This document shows positions 23,719 to 34,478 of a DNA stretch of 64,000 bases, piece by piece. Each line of letters opens with the position of its first letter. The stretch's first letter is position 1. Made by a program: the position numbers and the translations under genes. Source of the DNA: Datisca glomerata (lineage: Eukaryota > Streptophyta > Magnoliopsida > Cucurbitales > Datiscaceae); assembly GCA_003255025.1 (NCBI GenBank), contig QANY01013855.1, positions 215,524 through 279,523 on the forward strand, written 5' to 3'. Under the pieces are notes generated by a model. That model was not told the DNA's origin and did not search any database. It saw only the letters and a program-made list of their open reading frames with translations.

Positions 23719-25336
23719 ATGTCACGAGCTAAACAACCTATGATGAAGCCACAAGAAGCTTGTGATGTTGAACTTTTGAGTTCTACACAGAGGATGGATC
23801 ATGAATTATGGCCGCTTGATCCTGTTGATCCAAAGAAGGCAAAATTTCCTTGCTGTATAGTTTGGACCCCCCTTCCAGTTGTCTCATGGTTAGCACCTTT
23901 TATTGGACATGTTGGCATTTGCAGGGAGGATGGAATGGTTTTAGATTTTTCAGGATCGAACTTTGTGAATGTCGATGATTTTGCCTTTGGTCCAGTTGCC
24001 AGATATCTTCAACTTGATAGAAAACAGGTACTTTTCCATGACTGCCGAAGATCCTTCCTGTTGTGTACCATTACCCCCCCCCCCCCCCCCCCCNCCCCCC
24101 CCCCCCCCCCTCACTCAGACGTTGGCACAGGACAAACTAAATATGTCTCGTAAGATTAAGGGAGAATCTTCTAACACCCTTTGTAGTGTGCCTAACTAAC
24201 GCCTAAATAACATGGACAACCCTATAGTTTGAAAGATGACTCACACCTCTCTTCATGTTAGGTTTCGGTAAGAAAAAAACATAAAACCATTATTTTCAAA
24301 TTAACGCCATTTAAGAAACATGTAATACCAAATTACCTTTGTTTTTTCCCAATCCTGGAAACTGTAAAATCAACTTTTTTAATATTCAAACCTAATTCTC
24401 CTAATTTACATGCAAAGAAACAGTTAGTTGGGGCGGGTTGGTTTATAGTGATAATCTTGTCGTGTCTGTTTATGTTTTGAGTTAGAAAAAATAATTGGCT
24501 CGGGTCAGTTATATGGATAATGTTGTTTTTTCACATTTTTATTTTTGGTCGCTGTCTTTTCACACTTAAACTAATAATGTTTTAACAGATTGAACTTATG
24601 TGTCATTTTCGGATTGAACTTATGTGTCATTTTCGGATTGAACTTATGTGTCATTTTCAAACTAGAGGGAATGTCTGTGTCATTGAAGCAAATAATTTCC
24701 CTAAACTAGTTGTATGTACGCAAACTCTGATTTGTTTCCAACTTGTTTTTCTAAAACCATAACCAGTTGGGGAGAGTAATCTGCTCGTGATGCTACCTCG
24801 TATTAGAGAAATTTCTTGCCAACTATAAATTGAAAGATAGACATTTTTTATGGCTTTCAACTTCTAATTTATCGATTGACGTTGCTGTTGTGGAATATCA
24901 TATGTTTGTACAGTGTTGCTTTCCCTCAAGCCTGGCTGCACATATGTGTAAGCAGAACTACAAGCATGCGGAATATGGAACAGCCATCACGTGGGACGAT
25001 GCACTACACTCAAGTGTGAGATATTTTGAGCATAAAACCTATAACCTTTTTACATGCAATTGTCACTCCTTTGTTGCCAATTGTCTAAACCGGGTTTGTT
25101 ATGGTGGATCAATGAGTTGGAATATGATAACTGTGGCAGCATTAGTTTTGTTGAAGGGGCATTGGGTTGATAGCATGTCAATCTTAAGATCATTCCTTCC
25201 CTTCATAGTGGTGCTCTGTCTGGGAATTTTCATGGCCGGGTGGCCTTTCTTGATTGGGTTATCTTCGTTTTCTCTACTTCTTCTGGCTTGGTTTATGTTG
25301 GGTACTTACTGTTTCAAAAACTTGTTAGAATGCTAG
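23719..25336 (+). CDS. RTE1: RTE1 (REVERSION-TO-ETHYLENE SENSITIVITY1) membrane protein
   Basis: Two coding exons, 23719-24027 and 24914-25336, join in phase 0 to 243 residues of the DUF778 family. The start MSRAKQPMM resembles the family start. Conserved blocks are [19 protein letters not shown] (about 48-66), [61 protein letters not shown] with its Cys residues, and two to three C-terminal membrane segments (about 195-238) that end in TYCFKNLLE. In Arabidopsis, RTE1 sits in Golgi/ER membranes and promotes signalling by the ETR1 ethylene receptor; tomato Green-ripe is a relative. The sequence fits RTE1 better than its paralogue RTH, especially in [14 protein letters not shown]. The intron (24028-24913) holds a poly-C tract with an N and a MITE-like element. 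Confidence 0.94.
24074..24110. repeat. Poly-C tract with an undetermined base
   Basis: About 37 C residues, with N at 24094, lie in the RTE1 intron. Homopolymer length is unreliable in most sequencing data, so the true length is uncertain. The coding exons are not affected. Confidence 0.95.
24157..24703. mobile_element. Third copy of the TTAGGGAAA...CTAGTTTG MITE-like family, in the RTE1 intron
   Basis: The left end is AAGGGAGAATCTTCTAACAC. The right end contains CAAACTAGAGGGAATG and closes with AATTTCCCTAA, an inverted match to the ends at 11055-11470. A threefold 24-bp repeat lies near the right end (24588-24659). Confidence 0.5.
24588..24659 (+). repeat. 24-bp unit repeated three times
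   Basis: The unit GATTGAACTTATGTGTCATT plus TTCG is present three times head to tail. Only the final base of the third copy differs. The identity suggests a recent expansion or a replication slip. Confidence 0.95.
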
Positions 25337-25919
25337 GTAAAGTACAATGTAGTATTGGACTGGTTCCTCTCTAAAGTTGAATTGTAATGCTTGCTCTAGA
25401 TTCATAGCGAAAAGCTTTGAAGATTGAAGTTCATGGATAAGTCTGCTTCAGCATGAAGTTAGTGTAATTAATGTTAGATCATTATGAAGAAGCTGATTAA
25501 AACTCTGCAGTTACAAAGAAAAAATGAATGAGGAAATAAGAGAGCCAATTCTCCAAGTAATGTAAGTGAGGAGGTGAGTACAATGAAGTCTTCAAATGCC
25601 AGGACTGAAGCCATATGATGACCGCATGTATATTTTGCTTGTAAAGTGAGTCCAAGATTTGAAGATAAGTCATCATAATCCTTTTTGGTTCGCTAGTTTA
25701 TTGGTCTTGGATCGGGGCTATTTATGGGCTTAACCAGTCATAAGGGCTTTATACAAGCCTAGTAAAATTTTACAAACTTAATATAAGATTAGACATCTAG
25801 TTTTATAATCATAAAAAATAGTCAGTATTTATGGACTCACTATAAAAAATATGCATCTGAGTCAAACTTGGTCGGGATATTTACTGTTTTTACTTCAATT
25901 TTTGTATAATTAAACTGTT
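25337..25919. other. RTE1 3' region and spacer
   Basis: Presumed 3' untranslated region of RTE1 followed by AT-rich DNA. No gene or clear repeat is seen. Confidence 0.35.
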
Positions 25920-26252
25920 CATCACCTATTATGACTGGTTATTGATTTTATTGTTGCTTCATTGCTTACATGAATAATTGCTTTTATTTAATTTTACTCT
26001 CCGCTGGTTATTTTTATGCTTGATTATTTCTCTGTAATCTTTATTTATCTAATCTGTGAATCAACTTCTATTTGGTTAGCTTTAGACACCACAATAAGAT
26101 CTCTTAGAGACATAAATCCTGAGGGTAGGGTGGTTGTAGGGGCAAAATGGCGAAGAGCAGAGTCTTGTAGGAGGTTGTAGAAGTTACAACATATTGATAA
26201 CTAAAATACAATATGAAATTCTCAATCCTAAGAATAATTTTGTTATTGAGCA

Positions 26253-26564
26253 ATGAGTAGGTTATCTAAAAGTAGTTCTTCTAGTAGCATTGAGTTTACA
26301 GTGTCTTCAATATCTGACATAATGGATGAAGAACATTTCGAATTAGCAGATGATCAACTAGGTCATAAATATTTTGAATACCTTCTAGATGATCAAGAAG
26401 ATCATTTTGAATGCTTTATAAATGAAAAAAAAGACCATAGGATATGGAATATATCTAAAATCTTCAATAAAAATATTAACTTTAAATCCTCTTCTAGATC
26501 ATGCATTAATGATGATCAAGATATTAGGATTCGAATAAAGCAAAAACTAAAAATTAAAAATTAA
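26253..26564 (+). pseudogene. Acidic Ser-rich open frame of the pararetrovirus-like sequence
   Basis: A frame of 103 codons starts at an ATG and is rich in Ser, Asp and Glu (MSRLSKSSSSSS, then DDQLGHKYFEYLLDDQEDH). It ends at a stop, and related Asn/Lys/Ser-rich coding DNA continues in broken frames to about 27180. The function is unknown. It most likely is the N-terminal part of the decayed polyprotein. Confidence 0.4.
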
Positions 26565-27189
26565 AAATCTAGAACCTAAAGGAATAAGTTCCCAAGATAG
26601 TCAGCCAAACCTTAATAATAAGTCTGAACAATCTGATAAAATTAATTATCAATATTCTATTTCTCAAATTAGGGAGTATAACCAGTTTCGTACCCCAAGA
26701 AGTTCTTTTTCTAAATCATCTATTGATAATCAAGATGTTAGGACTCAAATATTAGAACAAGAATTAATAAATTCTAAAAATTTGAATTTTGATACCCTGA
26801 ATCGAGAATGTAAACCATATTAGGAAAGGATAACCCAACCAATCTTGATAGACGTAATAGATTCAGAGAAAAATATAATATGAACCAAAGAAGAATTATG
26901 CGTGCTAAATGAAAAGCATTCATGCAAGTATTAAGAGTTGATATATTTTTCTTTGATTATATCGAATATATTTATGATAAAAATATCAAAGTAATTTCAA
27001 AATATTAATGGGTTAAGGAAGACTTCCGTGTGGTAACTGCTAGTCATCCACAACCTGAAAAAATCTTAATTAATCATAAAAATTCTCAACTTAAAAAAGA
27101 ATTTATTGAACCTTCCAAATTCATTATGACGAAACTCTTGATGCAAAAATGCTTAAAAATTATAAATTTTGAGGGACAATATCTCAGAA

Positions 27190-27960
27190 TCAGGTAGACA
27201 TATGTTAGAATCTACCTATGAGTCATCTACAATTTATGAATCTTCAGAAAATACTGAAAAACCATCCAAAGATTTAGAAATTAAAGCATCTGTTATGGTC
27301 ATTGACCAAGACATATCTCTAAATTTGATAACCATATGTTAGGATTTATCTATGAATCTTTCACAATCAGTGAACCTTCAAATATTAATAAAATTGAAGA
27401 AACGTTAAAAAATTTTAAAAACTAATGACTCATCTTATTCTAATAAGATGGATAACCAAAATAATTATTCAGAATTTGAAAAACTTACTAAGATGGATAA
27501 CCAAAATAATTGTTCAGCACTGCTTCTCCTTTCAAGATTTCAAAAAAAGAAGAATCTAATAAAAAATAGTTGAGCAACTCACAAATCAAAATCTAATTTC
27601 ACTCTGAATATTGTTCCTCTTAATAGACAAATTGATGAAATGCTTCAGGAATTAAAAGTAATCAATCAAGATAATAGTTCAGATTCAAAAAGCCATAGGT
27701 CAGAGTCCGCCTATGAGTCATCCACAATAAGTGAATCTTCAAACATTGATAATATTGAAGAATCATTAAAAATTTAGAATCATCTGAAATTGAATCTAAA
27801 AAGATTATTGATAATATATCTTAAGAATTGAAGGTAATTAATCAACACAATAATTCAGATTCAGAAAGTCATAGGTCAAAATCCACCAATGAATCATCCA
27901 CAATAAGTGAATCTTCAAACATTAATAATTTTGAAGAATCACTTAGAAATTTATAAATTA
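27190..27960 (+). repeat. Diverged internal repeats in the pararetrovirus-like sequence
   Basis: A block close to GAGTCATCCACAATAAGTGA, then ATCTTCAAACATTGATAA, occurs near 27215, 27345, 27715 and 27895. The last two copies, about 180 bp apart, are the most alike. They would encode repeated Ser/Glu-rich segments (such as YESSTISESSN). Confidence 0.7.
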
Positions 27961-28017
27961 GAAAGGAAATGACCTAAAAAGCCTATTACTCATGATATTC
28001 AAATTTCTGAAAATTCT

Positions 28018-29590
28018 TTAGTTAATCAATTTTCGGTGCCTACAGAGAAATTGTACGAATGAAATATTAATAGACTTTCTGAGCAGGAAGTTCTCAACAA
28101 ATTGCAGCATATGGCGATGGTAGCTAACAACTACATCACTACACACAATTTGTCTCATAATGAGGTAATCAATAATTTAGTCACATGATGCACATGAATA
28201 CTTCATTCCTGGTGGAAAAAATATCTCATAAAAGAATCTAAAAATACCATCATTTCGTAGTGAAGATTGATGCTGAAGGAATCTCAATTATTGGAGAAAA
28301 TCGGGAAATAATGCCTGATACTATTAATACATTTCTTTACACAATAATTGAACACTTCATTGGAACGTCAAGTAATATTACTTCGCGTATTCATGATCAA
28401 TTCATTAATCTTAGGTGTTCAACCCTAAGGGGTCGTTAGTATAAGATTGAGAGTAAATGATTTTCTGAATAAGATTGTCGGAATATGATTGTAGGAATGT
28501 ATATGTCCGGTAAATTAAGATTACTTTGTTTGTTAACATTTGAGAATGCTATGATTTAATAGTAAGAATGTTAAATTACTTTGTTTGTTTTGATGGAATA
28601 TGGAAATGAATGTTATAAGTATAATGGTCAATTTCTAATCTTATCTTTGAACTAAATCATATTTATGTATGACCTACTAATTAATTTTTTCTTTCATGAT
28701 TTATTTAAAAAAAATTTATAAAAAGGTACAAAACAATTGTTAATTTATTTATTTTTTAAAATAAAATATTTTTCATTATTGGTAAGGAGAGTAATTTAGA
28801 AAATATGAGGAAAAATAATTGTTGAAGATGCATGGAATGAAGATACCTCTCAATTAAGAGGGGTATCAAGAATGGAGGGTATCTTTATATTCTCACAATG
28901 TTAATACCTTCAATAAATTTTAAAACAAACATAAATTTCTCCTTTTCTCCCTCACTTTCCAGACATCTTTGCAAACTTAACCTTATACCAAACACTACCT
29001 AAGTGATTTTCACTGGTATAAAAATATATTTTTATCCAGAGTTATAACAAAGGATGATAGTAATTAGCCCTTTTGGAAAGAAAGATTCATTAATAAATTA
29101 TCCAATTTGTTCACATACAAAATTAGAGCAGTCCTTAGTAATAACCTAGGTAATATAGATTATAACATTCTCACCTACGGTACAATAATACATAATGAAA
29201 GTCTAAAAACGTGTATTGACATAAAAATCAATAAACAATTAAAAAATAAAATAAAATTACGAAATATAAATTAGGTAATTTTTGTAAGCATTATGATTTA
29301 TCCACTATTGCTCATTCCATAAAAAAGGGAAAAGTCTCATTTAAGTCCTAGAAGGAATCATAAGCCTCATAGGAGACAAAACCACAAAAATAAGCATAAA
29401 CTTTTTAACAAATACTTCTTCAAGAATAGAAATTTTGACAAACGTTTCTATAAGAATAAAAATTATTCTAGAAGAACAATAAAAATTTTATTAATAAATT
29501 TAAGTATTTTAAATATGGCCAGAATTGTCATTTTACAAATACTTGTTAAGTTAAAAATAAAATTAATCAATTAAAAATCTCTGATGAAGA
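28018..29590 (+). pseudogene. Coat-protein/gag-like region, interrupted
   Basis: The left part (28018-28425) and right part (29003-29330) are two halves of one capsid-like domain split by the MITE at 28429-28999. After the domain come a Lys/Arg-rich stretch (29340-29470) and a knuckle-like remnant (YGQNCHFTNTC, near 29515) in which the first Cys pair is lost. Frameshifts and stops occur throughout, so no functional product is expected. Confidence 0.5.
28429..28999. mobile_element. PIF/Harbinger-type (Tourist-like) MITE
   Basis: The 571-bp insertion is flanked by TAA on both sides (28426-28428 and 29000-29002), the target size and base preference of Harbinger elements. The left end GGGGTCGTTAGTATAAGATT pairs with the right end, which in reverse reads GGTAGTGTTTGGTATAAGGT. 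Removing it joins the coat-like coding sequence on both sides, which confirms it as an insertion. It encodes nothing. Confidence 0.8.
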
Positions 29591-30175
29591 TAAACAAGAA
29601 TTGTTTAGAATTATATAGTCAATAAAATATTATGAGAGTGACAGTGATGATTTATGAGAATTTGAATACTCTAAATCCTCAGAATCTAACTCTTCGAGTT
29701 CTGACAATGATTCTCCTAACATCTCTATGAGGTGTATGGATAGTTGTTGTCAAGACGTAAATGTTTTAAATAAAGAACAAGAAAATATCTTGTTAGACTT
29801 AATTAGCAAAATTGAAAATCCAGAATTAAAACAGGAATATCTGGAAAGATTTAAGAAAGTAATCTAGAAGAAAGAAAATTCTAAGTCTAATAATAATAAT
29901 ACTTATCAAATCTTAGAAAATTTCAATAAGGTTAAGGGAAAAGAAAAGGAATAAAAGAATTAGACTCCACAACGTCCTGTAGACAAGCAGAAACTTAACC
30001 TTGAACCTGTCACTATCAAACCCCCTCTTGATGTTCAGAATTTTAAGTTAAAATCTACTAAAAAAGTGAGATTTTATGAAAACTCTTATTGGAAAAATAA
30101 AAAATCTTAAGATTTTCACCTCTGAAACCTCTAGTCAACTGAATATGATGAATCAAGAAGATTCACCACAACAGG

Positions 30176-30490
30176 ATGAATCTGAAGACTTTTCCCTATC
30201 TCAAATTTTGGATATCAAATTTTTTTTATGATACCATAAATAATCTCTCTTATTCCAAAAGACCTACTACTCGTATGGCTTTAACAGGACCCAACATATA
30301 TCATTACCCTAGACCTACCCCTCATGACCTTTTGTATGAAGAAGATTTCCTTCATTCACAAAAATCCTATCATGGCAAAATCATCTATCAATGGAACATA
30401 GATGGCAAATTTGAATACCAAGTCTTTGAAACTATCCATAATATGATTATGTACTCTTCTGTAAGCAAACAGAAATTATATAATATATAA
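30176..30490 (+). pseudogene. Open fragment with the NIDG motif of the pararetrovirus-like family
   Basis: The ORF is open from 30176 to 30490. The part from about 30270 reads RMALTGPNIYHYPRPTPHDL and later IIYQWNIDGKFEYQV, a second occurrence of the NIDG-type motif also seen near 28048. It breaks off in AT-rich DNA. It may be the end of a second, truncated copy rather than a continuation of the first. Confidence 0.45.
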
Positions 30491-30640
30491 TATGCATTAT
30501 GTATGTATGTGTATATTATATACACATATACATGTAAATACAATATATATTATAAATTATATAGATATTTAATATATANTAAATCAATTTATTAGATTAA
30601 TTAAATATTTTAATAAATGCCATATTTGATTTTTTCAAAA
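30478..30640. repeat. AT-rich TATA/TGTA microsatellite with an undetermined base
   Basis: Mixed TA, TATG and ATAT runs, including GTATGTATGTGTATATTATA, follow the end of the pararetrovirus-like sequence. Base 30579 is N, so this low-complexity DNA may be misassembled. Confidence 0.8.
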
Positions 30641-31002
30641 CTTGTCACAAAATTGTGCAAAACTTGTAAAAACATTCATCATTTCTATAGTCATAATGAG
30701 TTGTCTCCGTGTGATCCAGTGCTCTATCTTGTAAATTTCTCATTCATCTGACAAAAAAAAGTTAGTGGAGGGAGTTGAACTTATTTTATTCTTTTCTATC
30801 TTCCTACGTTGCTAGACATCTTAAAATCTATTCTTTGACTTCTGAGATATTAGTCCCACTGCACCCACATGGAATCTCCCCTTAGTTTGGTCAATAATAT
30901 ATTAATAATTTTAAGAACATCAGTTTTGTCAAAATCCATGGAAGTCTATTTTCTCAACATCAACAAATTTTTGGCCTTCACATACGTTTCCTGTATCAAG
31001 TC

Positions 31003-34000
31003 TTAATAATAAACATTTTTTTTATAACCGTGAGTATTCAAGCTTCGTCCAACTATTCTCATAGGGTTTTGGCAGTTTGGCCTGGAGACTTTTTTGGTCA
31101 AAGAAAAGACTTCATTAATTAGAAAAGAAATTATGGGGATTACAAATTCGAGAAAACCAAATCGGGATCCTATCGGATCACAAAAAATAAGAACCATTAG
31201 AACTAAGAGAAGCTAACTTGTGCGTTTCAATAAACCCACCATTAATAAGCCCCCAGTGAATGGCGCGAACCTCAGAAGAAAACGCAACCTTGCAAATGGG
31301 AAAAAATTGTGCACCCACTCTACGGAAAACTCCTCCACTGTCAGCAGAAACAAAGCCCAATCCTCCCGAACCGTTAACCCAAGAGGTATCCGTCCATAAA
31401 ATTCATTTAGCTGTTAACCGATGAAAACCCCAGATCCGCATCATATACGGGAGTAGAAGACTCAGTCTTCTTCCCCCAAATAGCATACCAGAATTCCTCA
31501 AAGTGCCTAATCACAGTCTTGTAGTCAGTGGATGGGAGGTCTTCCATTCTGGAAGAGATCAAAATTCCACTCGTACTCCCACTTATCATTTCTAGATAGG
31601 TATTTTTATTGATAAGGCTTAAGGTCCCATCTTATCTTTAAAAAAATAGTAGAGCCGAAAGAGTTCTAAATAGAATTTGAATATCACGGGGAAAAGCTAG
31701 CTGGATAAAGAAGACAGAGATCACCCGCTCGACAATTCTACCTTGGGGAGGAGACAAAAGACTTTAATATAAAAATCAAAACTCATATTTAAAAACTTTT
31801 TGTTTTATGAACACGATTCTGACTCATAGCTCTAAGATGACTAACATGAATGAACCAGCTTCAACACCACCTAGATTTTTAATTATAGACAAACTTGCAT
31901 TGACCTCAATATAAAAGGATGAACCTGGTCTTTCAATTTGTTTTCGTATATGGACGAGATGGTGTTTTTACATTTGACTGAGCCATTAATGCATCAATGG
32001 AGTCAACTTAATCTTCCCTTTTTTATAAGTTGGTCGGCCTTGCATCTAGAGGAGAAAGACCCATGAAGCAAACCAAGTTACGAATTTTCCATATACGCCA
32101 GATTCTGAAAGCCCATTAGCTCAACATTTCTTCGTCGTCGCTGGAACCCTTAACCGACGAGCAGTTGAACTTCCGCGCCATAAAGAAATCTACCCCAACA
32201 ATTTTCTCCACATACAAGGATAAAGGACTTCCAAACTAGAAGGAACGGCTGAAGGGCCACTTGAAGAACAAATGTAAGCATGTCTCATCTTCCTTGCCAC
32301 AAAGAGAGCACAAACTGTTAATTTCATTCCTCTGTTAATTAAATCCAGTTTAAGAACTATTCAATTTTGGAACATATCCAAATAAGAAAATTGCCAATTG
32401 TTCTTCCAAAAATACATTTCATCCACAGTATGACTACAACAACCACCTGCTCCGCGTCTGAGATCTCCATTTTTAAGTAAATTAACTGCAACTCTATATC
32501 CAGTCCTCACCGAATAAACACCGTCCCTTGAATGAGACCATGTAAGTTTGTCGTGCAAAATATTCGAACTAAGGGGAATAGACCGAATAGCCATAGCATC
32601 CGCTTTGCAAAAGTTTCTGTTAATCAAAGAAGAATTCCAAGTCCTACTAGGCAAAATCAACTGCTCAACCTTTGATATGCTCTGATTAGGCAAAGTAAGG
32701 ACCCTGGAGAAATCAGGTCTGGGGACCCAAGGATCCCTCCAGATATCCACTTTAGACCCACTTCCAATTCTCCAGCATAGCCCTCGGTTCAAAACTTTTC
32801 TCCCTTCCAAAATGCTGCGCCACCCCCAAGACGGTATATAGCCCAATTTAGCGTTTAGAAAATTGCCAACATGAAGTATTCCGCTTTAAGAAATTTGGCT
32901 ACCAAGGAATTCAGATTCTGAATAATCCTACATCCTTGCTTGGCCAACATGAAGTCTTTAAAAGCACGACCCCCGTATCTCTGCTGCCAGTCAATTTACT
33001 CCAAGAGGCCCAAGAAATACCAGAACTATCTGACTAAGCACCCCCACCAAAATCGACCCAGGTGGACAGACAAGTCATGGGAGAGAGGGGAAGTTTAAAA
33101 CTGGATATGGCATAAAGAGGAATCGCCTGAGTAATTGCTTTAAGCATGATTTCTCTACAGAAGCAAGCCGACAACTAAAGTTCAGACCATCCGTTGATTC
33201 AATTAGTAACTTTATCTCTGATATCATTAAATAATTCCTTTTTAGGGAGATTAAAATTGATTTTTAAATCAAGGTACTTCCCTATATAATAGCTCACCTC
33301 CACATTAAGAATATTTCCCAAAAAGGTTTGCTCCCCTTGAGGAACATTAGGATTGAAAATAATATTGCTCTTGTGATAATTAATAGCCTAACCACTGTAA
33401 AACTCAAGAATGCTCTCGACCTGCTTAAACTCATGTTCAGATACCCGACAAAATAATAAACTATCATCAGTCAATAAAAAAGAGGTGAGAAATAGAAGGG
33501 TATCTCTCGCGTTTTATGTTCATGTAACCCACTCAAAGCTTCTGAAGCGTTCAGAAGTGAAGATAAAACATCGGCAGGATAAATATATATGAAGACAACG
33601 GATCCTCTTATCTCAATCATCTCTCTGGATAAAACATATCAGAAATATCATCATTCACAATCACACTAAATGACACCGTCGACATGCAGAGATAAATTCA
33701 TCTACACCATTTTTCTGAAAAGCTCATATGTCTTATAATAGTTGTAAAATCCCATTCAACCCTATTATAAGCTTTTGCATGTCTAATTTAATGGCATCTT
33801 CCTTCCTACCCTTATTCATGCGGGTTCTAAGGGAATGAAGAATCTCATGGACAATTAAAACACTATCTCCAGTACTCCGTCCCTAAATACACTTTGGAAT
33901 TGACTGACTAATTTGGTAATCACCTCCCGGAATATGTTAGATAATTTTTTGAGATAACCTTATACACATCGTTGCATAAGCTAATGGGACAAAGATCATA

Positions 34001-34478
34001 CACACTGTGAGGACTTTTAATCTTGGGAATTAAAGCTATATACGAATAATTCAGCTCTTTGGGCATACAAAAGAATTCAAAAAAACTTTTTACCAAAAAG
34101 AGAACACCTATAATGAGCCCGTAATATTGCTTAAAAAAACTTGCTGGGAAGCCGTCCGGGCCTAGCGCCTTCACATCACCAATATTTTTATAGCCCATTC
34201 CACTTCTAGGTCCTCCACCGGTCATGGCTGCATCCACCGGGTCAAATCTATTTGCTACTACCTGCATAACCGCTTCATCGATACTGGGCTTGGTGGATTG
34301 AAAAAGATCCATAAAGTAATTTTGGGCTTCAACCTTTATGTCTTCATGCTTGGTCACCCATCTGCCATACTTATTAAAAAGCCCATAAATTTTGTTCTGT
34401 CTTCTCTTTTCATGGACTTTGGAGTGGAAATATTTTGTATTCCTATCTCCCTTCATAAGCCAATCCGCCCTAGACTTT
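31003..34478 (-). pseudogene. LINE (L1-type) ORF2 remnant: reverse transcriptase to RNase H
   Basis: Read on the minus strand from 34478 down. First comes SRADWLMKGDRNTKYFHSK, the region before the polymerase core. A form of the APGPDGFPASFF block lies near 34160. IALIPKIKSPHSVYDLCPIS follows near 34020-33985. The catalytic site reads LLTDDSLLF (about 33445-33475) in place of FADDSLLF. The zf-RVT end (32846-32361) has GWRSILEGRKVL and GLCWRIGSG. Near 31360 is an RNase H-like end (GFVSADSGG). Several stops and frameshifts separate the pieces. The endonuclease domain is missing because the chromovirus at 34479 begins inside the frame. The 3' end is probably near the short T-run at 31012-31022. 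Confidence 0.8.

Larger units (their letters stand above)
25920..30490 (+). mobile_element. Decayed endogenous pararetrovirus-like sequence
   Basis: A plus-strand coding remnant with many stops and frameshifts. From left to right it has a leader-like part (25920-26250, shared with 19704-19800), an acidic open frame (26253-26564), a stretch of diverged internal repeats (about 27190-27960), a coat-protein-like region (about 28018-29330), a degenerate zinc-knuckle region (about 29500-29590), a Ser/Asp/Glu-rich segment (29640-29720), and a separate open piece at 30176-30490. The arrangement fits the coat-protein half of plant Caulimoviridae-type endogenous viruses, but no reverse transcriptase is present, so a gag-like origin cannot be excluded. 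It cannot encode a working protein. A MITE interrupts it at 28429-28999. Confidence 0.55.

Noticed and set aside
23969..24199. Proline-rich protein across the poly-C tract
   Set aside because: The frame reads through an intron and a homopolymer with an N; the RTE1 splice site at 24028 explains the region.
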